From contig NC_084482.1 in NCBI RefSeq assembly GCF_030035675.1, positions 221,983,943 to 222,047,942 on the forward strand: 64,000 bases of DNA. Reading direction: 5' to 3'. The notes under the pieces are model-generated. The model was not told the DNA's origin, made no database searches, and saw only the letters and a program-made list of their open reading frames with translations. Both the position numbers and the translations under genes were made by a program. Below are positions 59,413-64,000 of the stretch, in pieces. Source of the DNA: Rhineura floridana (Eukaryota > Chordata > Lepidosauria > Squamata > Rhineuridae). Numbering within the stretch: the first letter of the stretch is position 1; each line of letters opens with the position of its first letter.

Positions 59413-59491
59413 CATATCATATTGCAAATGGCAAAAATACCAAATCCATATCTTCAATACTTATCAGTGAAGAAAAAAAAAGTGACCTTAC

Positions 59492-59618
59492 CTACAGAGT
59501 CCACCGTCCCATAATCCTCCTCTACGACTTCCATGTGCAGAGCTCCTTGGCCAGGATCCAGCAGGGCCCACTCCTTCTCCATGGAATACACAGCCACCTC
59601 CTTGAAGGTCAACAGACT
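59492..59618 (-). CDS. KRAB-A exon, probably of ZNF-C (127 bp)
   Basis: The acceptor CTTCTTCTTCCAG precedes 59,618 and the donor TAG|GTAAGG follows 59,492. The 127-bp length is the standard KRAB-A exon size. It reads LTFKEVAVYSMEKEWALLDP, GQGALHMEVVEEDYGTVDSV. KRAB-A recruits the co-repressor TRIM28/KAP1. The EW core is kept, but the usual LYRDVMLENY stretch reads LHMEVVEEDY, so co-repressor binding may be weak. It ends in phase 1, which suits the finger exon at 50,478 on the same strand 9 kb downstream. A missed exon between them cannot be excluded. The start exon was not found. Confidence 0.85.
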
Positions 59619-59762
59619 CTGGAAGAAGAAGAGGAAAACGTAATTCCTCCAAAATGCAACATTTCCCCTAATCTGAAAAGGGTAACGGGGTAGTTGCATG
59701 AAGGCTTTTTGTTGTTTTATCAGCCCCTATACCTAGGTCGCTCTGAGATCCTGCAGCGATGG

Positions 59763-59942
59763 CAGCCAACTCAGATGGCTTTAAAAGATTAGACAAATTT
59801 ATGGAGGGCAAGACTCTAGCCTCTAGCAAGGCTCTGAGCAACAGTACTTGGAGATCACTGCTTTCTGGGTTCCTGTAGGCATCTGGTTGGCCAGGATGCT
59901 GGGCTAGGTGAGCCACTGGCCTGATCCAGCAGGCTCTTCTTG
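59763..59942 (+). repeat. CR1 LINE 3' end
   Basis: It starts with the RT end (gatggctttaaaagattaga) and runs through gccactggcctgatccagca to ggctcttcttgtg. Same subfamily as 55,637, upstream of the KRAB exon. Confidence 0.8.
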
Positions 59943-60025
59943 TGCAGCATGAAAAGTACACACAAAAAGCCATTCTTTCAGACCCACACAACAAAGACAG
60001 AGAGAACCTGGCTGTCCCCTGATTT

Positions 60026-60262
60026 TGTTACAGTATATTCCTTCAAGTCGATCATGACTTATGGCAACCCTATGAATCTTCTTTTGGATATATTCATTGG
60101 GTTTTCATGGCAAGAGATATTCAGAGGTAGTTTACCACTGCCTTCCCCTAAGCCTACGGCACCGGGTATTCCCAGACAGTCTCCCATCCAAGTACTAACC
60201 AGGACTGACCCTGCTTACCTTCCATGAGCAGACAGGATCGGGCGTTTTCAGGCTAATATGGC
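60026..60262 (-). repeat. 5S rRNA-headed SINE with Deu-like body
   Basis: On the minus strand it begins with a 5S rRNA-like head, whose inverted text includes caccgggtattcccagacag, tctcccatccaagtactaac and ctgaccctgcttacc. The body is the same one used by the tRNA-headed SINEs here (ttcaagtcgatcatgactta; ttcatggcaagagatattca). Not a 5S gene: the head is diverged and joined to a SINE body. Confidence 0.85.
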
Positions 60263-61579
60263 CGTCGACTTGTCCCGATTACTTACCTGATAGGGCTATC
60301 CAGTCACTCTTTCCACTCCAAACCCCTCAAAAAAGTGGCGATCCAGTCAGTGCCTTTGAGGCTGCTGCACTGCCTATGGGAGAGGTGAGGAATGAGATGG
60401 AAATTAGGCCACGACACGCATTAAAGCAGGGAGCAGTTCCCAAGTGCCTGCAGGGGAGAGATGAATGCCATCCTTTACACAAGCTTGGATTTTAGGGGTT
60501 TAAATATTATAAGCAGCCTGAAGCTTTTTGGGGGAGGTGAACGTCAAGAAGACTAAAGTAATGACAACAGAATATTTAATATAATTTAATATAACTTTAA
60601 AGTTGACAGTGAGGACATTGAACTTGTCAAGGATTATCAGTACCTCAGCACAGAGTCATTAACCAAAATGGAGACAATAGTCAAGAAATCAGAAGGAGGC
60701 TAGGACTGGGGAGGGCAGCTGTGAGAAAATTAGAAAAGGTCCTCAAATGCAAAGATATATCACTGAACAATAAAGTCAGGATCATTCATACCATGGTATT
60801 CCCGACTAATACTAAATGCACGACTAAATAAATGACACATTGCTTCCTTCTGTTATTTTCCTTCAAGCTGAGTTTGCCTCCAAACTATTCTCCATGCCTA
60901 GAAAGGTCTTGCCTCCTTCTCCACCCCTTTAGAGGACAGGCTGTACCTAATAGGCAAAAAACCTTGCAGTTTAAGAACGTACCTATAGCCCACAGGTATT
61001 TCTATCCAACTTTAAAAAGCAGGGAAATTGGGCAGCTATAGTGAATGCACCAGGGGAGCAGGAGACCTGAACTCCTCTCTGAGATATTGTACTGCCCTAC
61101 AAATTAATGCAAACACAATTTTGATTGGTCTTTCACAGTCTAATCCACTTCCTGTGTAGTTTGAGACACAAACGCATCACATCAGCACCCCCATCCCCTA
61201 AATTGCACCCCGCCCCGCATAGTAGGGCTGCTCCCTTTCTGCCAAGGCCACCTCACCTGATCAGCCCCTTAACCTATAGATTCCAAGAGGGGAACTGGGA
61301 TGGGTGGGGAACTCTCCCCCCCCCGAAAAAAAAGCATGTTGGTCGTTCCCCAAACTCACCCCAACAGCCCCCACCTTTGTGACTACCTTTGTCCATTTCT
61401 CTCTCCTCTTCTCCCCTTAAATATATTTTTCTTTTCTCGGGATGCAAAAGGTGTCTCTGTCTAGCTCAAGGGCGCAAAAGGAGCGGGAGGAGGGAGCACT
61501 TATTTATTTATTCCCTCCAGCCTCTCCCTGGGGAGTTTTTGGAAGGTCCTTAAGAAAAGCCTGGCTAGTTTTCAGGTCC

Positions 61580-61795
61580 TGATGACCCCTTGGATAGACG
61601 GGGGGGGGGGTGACCAAGCGTTTTTCAGGAAGTCCAAAATGTGTCTCCCGTCCAGTTCTGGCGCACAGAAGCAGCAACAGCAAATCCTCCCCATGTGCCG
61701 CCGCCCCCCCGGCAAAGCACCCTTCTCTTCTGCCAGAGCTGCATATCCCCCCTCCCCATTCCCTCTTTTTTGGGTCAGCAAAATCTCCCTCCCTC

Positions 61796-61843
<48 letters not shown>

Positions 61844-62100
61844 TTGCACACCTCTTTGTTCTCTTCCTCCGCCCCAGGCCTCCTTCTCTTCCTGGAATAT
61901 GGAGAAAGGCGCCATCCCACCCCTTCAGTGTTGGCTCCTTTTGATTGCAACTTCCTGCCTCTCTAGGAAGCGCACCGCGGTTCACTGGTCCGCTGGAGGA
62001 CTGAGTAGCTCCCTCCACCACCACCCCTCAAATTTTAACATTCCCGCCTCCAAACCCCACCTCACCCATTTTGTTCCCTGTACTGGACTTGTGACTGGTG
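61580..62100 (-). promoter_or_regulatory. GC-rich module P2, probable ZNF-C promoter side
   Basis: It shares aagcagcaacagcaaatcct-like, catgtgcc and cttcctgcctctctaggaag blocks with P1 (24,180-24,960) in the same orientation, and lies upstream of the KRAB exon. An (AT)n run of about 46 bp (61,799-61,844) interrupts it. By analogy it would carry the ZNF-C first exon. Positions 60,270-61,560 show no supported feature. Confidence 0.4.
61799..61844. repeat. (AT)n microsatellite
   Basis: An uninterrupted AT run of about 46 bp. It produces false YIYIYI frames on both strands. Confidence 0.97.
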
Positions 62101-62639
62101 CTGATGCCACGTTTTGCACAAACATCCATTACACAAGTTGCAATCCTGGTTGGGGGAGGAGGTCAGAGAATCACAGGCAGGAGGAATTAAGTCTGGATTT
62201 GCACCCAGACCCGAGAGAAAGGTTCTTTTTTTTTTTTTTTGCTGCAAAAGCTCACCTGCGCCGCCCCCCCCCCATTGCAAAGCTCTGCTGCAAACTGCAA
62301 CGGAGCTGGGTCGGTGCTGAAGCCGTTAGCAAAGGCGTTAGGCAGGCAGAAAAGCCCTTTCGGCTGGGGAGGGGGCAGAGATGAGGGGTCCCCTTGCAGC
62401 TGACTACGGGGGAGGAAGGCTGGGAAACCCCAGCCCTACTGGTCTCTCCCTACGCCCCCCGCCCCAATAATCTGCCATTTGAGTGATAAGGTCCTCCAAT
62501 TTGATGGGGGGGGGCAAAGGATGAAATTTGCTGGAGCAGCTGCGGCTCCTACACAACAGCGGGGGGGGGTGGGAACTCGCAGCGAGCCAGCCAGCCCCTC
62601 CCACCTGTCAAAGGGGGGGGAACGGAGGGAGGAAATCAC

Positions 62640-63215
62640 CGGCTTGCATACAGGGATGCTGGGTAACCTCTTGCAAAGCAGTCCTCCGAACTGAGTTCTG
62701 GCTCCTAGAGAGGCAGGGCAGATTTTTTTGGGGGGGGAGAAAAAGAGAGAATATGGGAGGGGGGGGTCTCCATTCATAATCCGGGAAGAGAAATTGGTCT
62801 GGAGAGGAGGACAAAGAGTGGCAACATTGTTTTTGGGGGGGGCAGAGAGGAAAAGGCAAGAAGAGACCCCCGCACTCCCCCTTTCCCTCTGGGTTTCCAT
62901 AGGCAGGGGCCTGATCTGTGCACCCCAGTTGCAAAGTGGTCTACCTGCTACAGGGTCCCCCTTTCTAAGATGCTCTTTTGAAGCCGCCCCTCCCCACAGC
63001 AGAGAGACACTCACTCTCTTTCTGCAACCCGGGAAGGGGGCCTTGCTGCAGAGGAAACAGCCATATTTTTGGGGGGGGGATGCTTCCTGGGGGTGCTGTT
63101 GCAGTGCGACCTTCGTGCCCCAGAGCTGGAGGAGAGACCCCACTTTGGATTGCCAGAGAGGAAGAAAATTTTAAATGGGGAGGAAGAGGTGTAGACCCAC
63201 ATTGGAGGGGGGAAT
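62640..63215 (+). promoter_or_regulatory. GC-rich module P3, inverted relative to P1 and P2
   Basis: On the minus strand it carries cggattatgaatggagaccc, tgcctctctaggagcc and the agctgg-agag block in the P1 order, so it points rightward. With P2 it makes an inverted pair, as expected for a divergent promoter serving ZNF-C and an unseen gene beyond 64,000. A CRE-like TGATGTCA is at 63,223-63,230. Confidence 0.4.
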
Positions 63216-63245
63216 GACCCGCTGATGTCACAACGCAGAGGCGGG

Positions 63246-63475
63246 GAACTAAAATGGGCTGCCTTCAAGTTGATCCCGACTTATGGAGACCCTATGAATC
63301 GGGTTTTCATGGTAAGAGGTATTCAGAAGGAGTTTTACCATTGCCTCCGTCTGAGGCTGAGAGGCAGTGACTGGCCCAAGGTCACCCACTGAGCTTCATG
63401 GCTGTGTGGGGATTCAAACCCTGGTCTCCCAGGTCGTAGTCCAACACTCTAACCACTACACCACACTGACTCTCT
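63246..63475 (-). repeat. tRNA-headed SINE with Deu-like body
   Basis: Full inverted copy. gcggggaactaaa before it and tggggaactaaa after it look like the target repeat (ggggaactaaa). Confidence 0.9.
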
Positions 63476-63787
63476 GGGGAACTAAAGCCTGTGCTTTTTT
63501 TTTTGGAGGGTGAGAAGCTAGTTTCTCCTCTCCATCCCTCCTCTTGGTGGCCATAAGTTAAGGGACTGATCTGGTGGGTCTGCCTTAGCTGGAAGGAAAC
63601 AGTCTTACTGGGTGTGTCCGTGTGAAAATGCCTGTGTTAAAATGTTCGAGTTTGTATTTTTCATGGTGAGTTTCAGTGGGTTGGTATGGCAAGTGGCAGT
63701 TGAAGGGCAGATAGGGAATTAACCTTTGAAGGGACAGGGACGAGTTTTTGAGAGGGCTAGCGTTGGATGGGTATTTTATTTATTTCC

Positions 63788-64000
63788 CAGTGTGGTGTAG
63801 TGGTTAAGGTGTTGGACTATGACCTAGGAGACCAGGGTTCGAATCCCCACACAGCCATAAAGCTCGCTAGGTGACCTTGGGTTAGTCACTGCCTCTCAGC
63901 CTCAGAGGAAGACAATGGTAAACCACCTCTGAATAGTGTTTACCATGAAAACCCTATTCATAGGGTCACCATAAATTGGGATCGACTTGAAGGCAGTCCA
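63788..64000 (+). repeat. tRNA-headed SINE, running off the window
   Basis: A box gtggtgtagtggttaaggtg, B box ggttcgaatcc, then the body to cgacttgaaggcagtcca at the window edge. Confidence 0.9.

Noticed and set aside
60148-60250. Possible 5S rRNA gene
   Set aside because: The head is diverged and is followed by a SINE body, with no T-run terminator.
61572-62384. Frames with YIYIYI runs
   Set aside because: They are produced by the AT microsatellite and GC-rich flanks.

Overview
The window looks like nuclear DNA of a squamate reptile, most likely a lizard. This rests on CR1 and L2-clade LINE pieces, many tRNA- and 5S-headed SINEs with a Deu-like body, tRNA-Ala-like SINEs, hAT-type short inverted-repeat elements, a Sushi-like Ty3 chromovirus, vomeronasal V2R fragments and C2H2 zinc-finger genes. 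It is gene-poor and repeat-rich. No species can be named from sequence alone.

Layout. 1-7,600: repeats only, with nested SINE, solo LTR, LINE and inverted-repeat elements and no gene. 7,629-14,391: a nearly complete chromovirus fossil on the minus strand, with 645-646 bp LTRs, gag, pol and a chromodomain. It carries a solo retroviral LTR inside gag and a 117-bp hAT-like element inside one LTR. 14,884-22,830 and 35,284-44,830: two copies of one segmental duplication. Each holds a C2H2 zinc-finger gene on the minus strand (ZNF-A and ZNF-B) with a large finger exon and a 55/61-bp upstream coding exon. The exon pair was found by matching splice sites and codon phase. About 24,180-25,030: a GC-rich module, probably the promoter and 5' end of ZNF-A, with a full CRE palindrome. 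25,000-35,200: repeats, two V2R gene relics facing away from each other, and a perfect 53-bp tandem repeat. 45,000-49,100: repeats. 49,150-59,618: ZNF-C on the minus strand, with an 8-finger exon and a 127-bp KRAB-A exon 9 kb upstream. Between them lie a solo LTR, a 1.87-kb inverted-repeat transposon and CR1 pieces. 61,560-63,230: two more copies of the GC-rich module, in opposite orientation. They suggest a divergent promoter for ZNF-C and a further gene to the right of the window. 63,246-64,000: two SINEs.

How it fits together. The host genes are a local cluster of zinc-finger transcription factors, one with a KRAB repressor exon, of the kind usually linked to silencing of transposable elements. 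They have grown by segmental duplication and by gain of finger modules, and ZNF-A and ZNF-C have each lost terminal fingers through a 2-bp deletion in a finger linker. Many insertions can be put in order: several occur in only one duplicate, and several sit inside another element with clear target-site repeats.

All reading was by eye. Splice sites, repeat ends and family names are reasoned from motifs and have not been tested by alignment or expression data.
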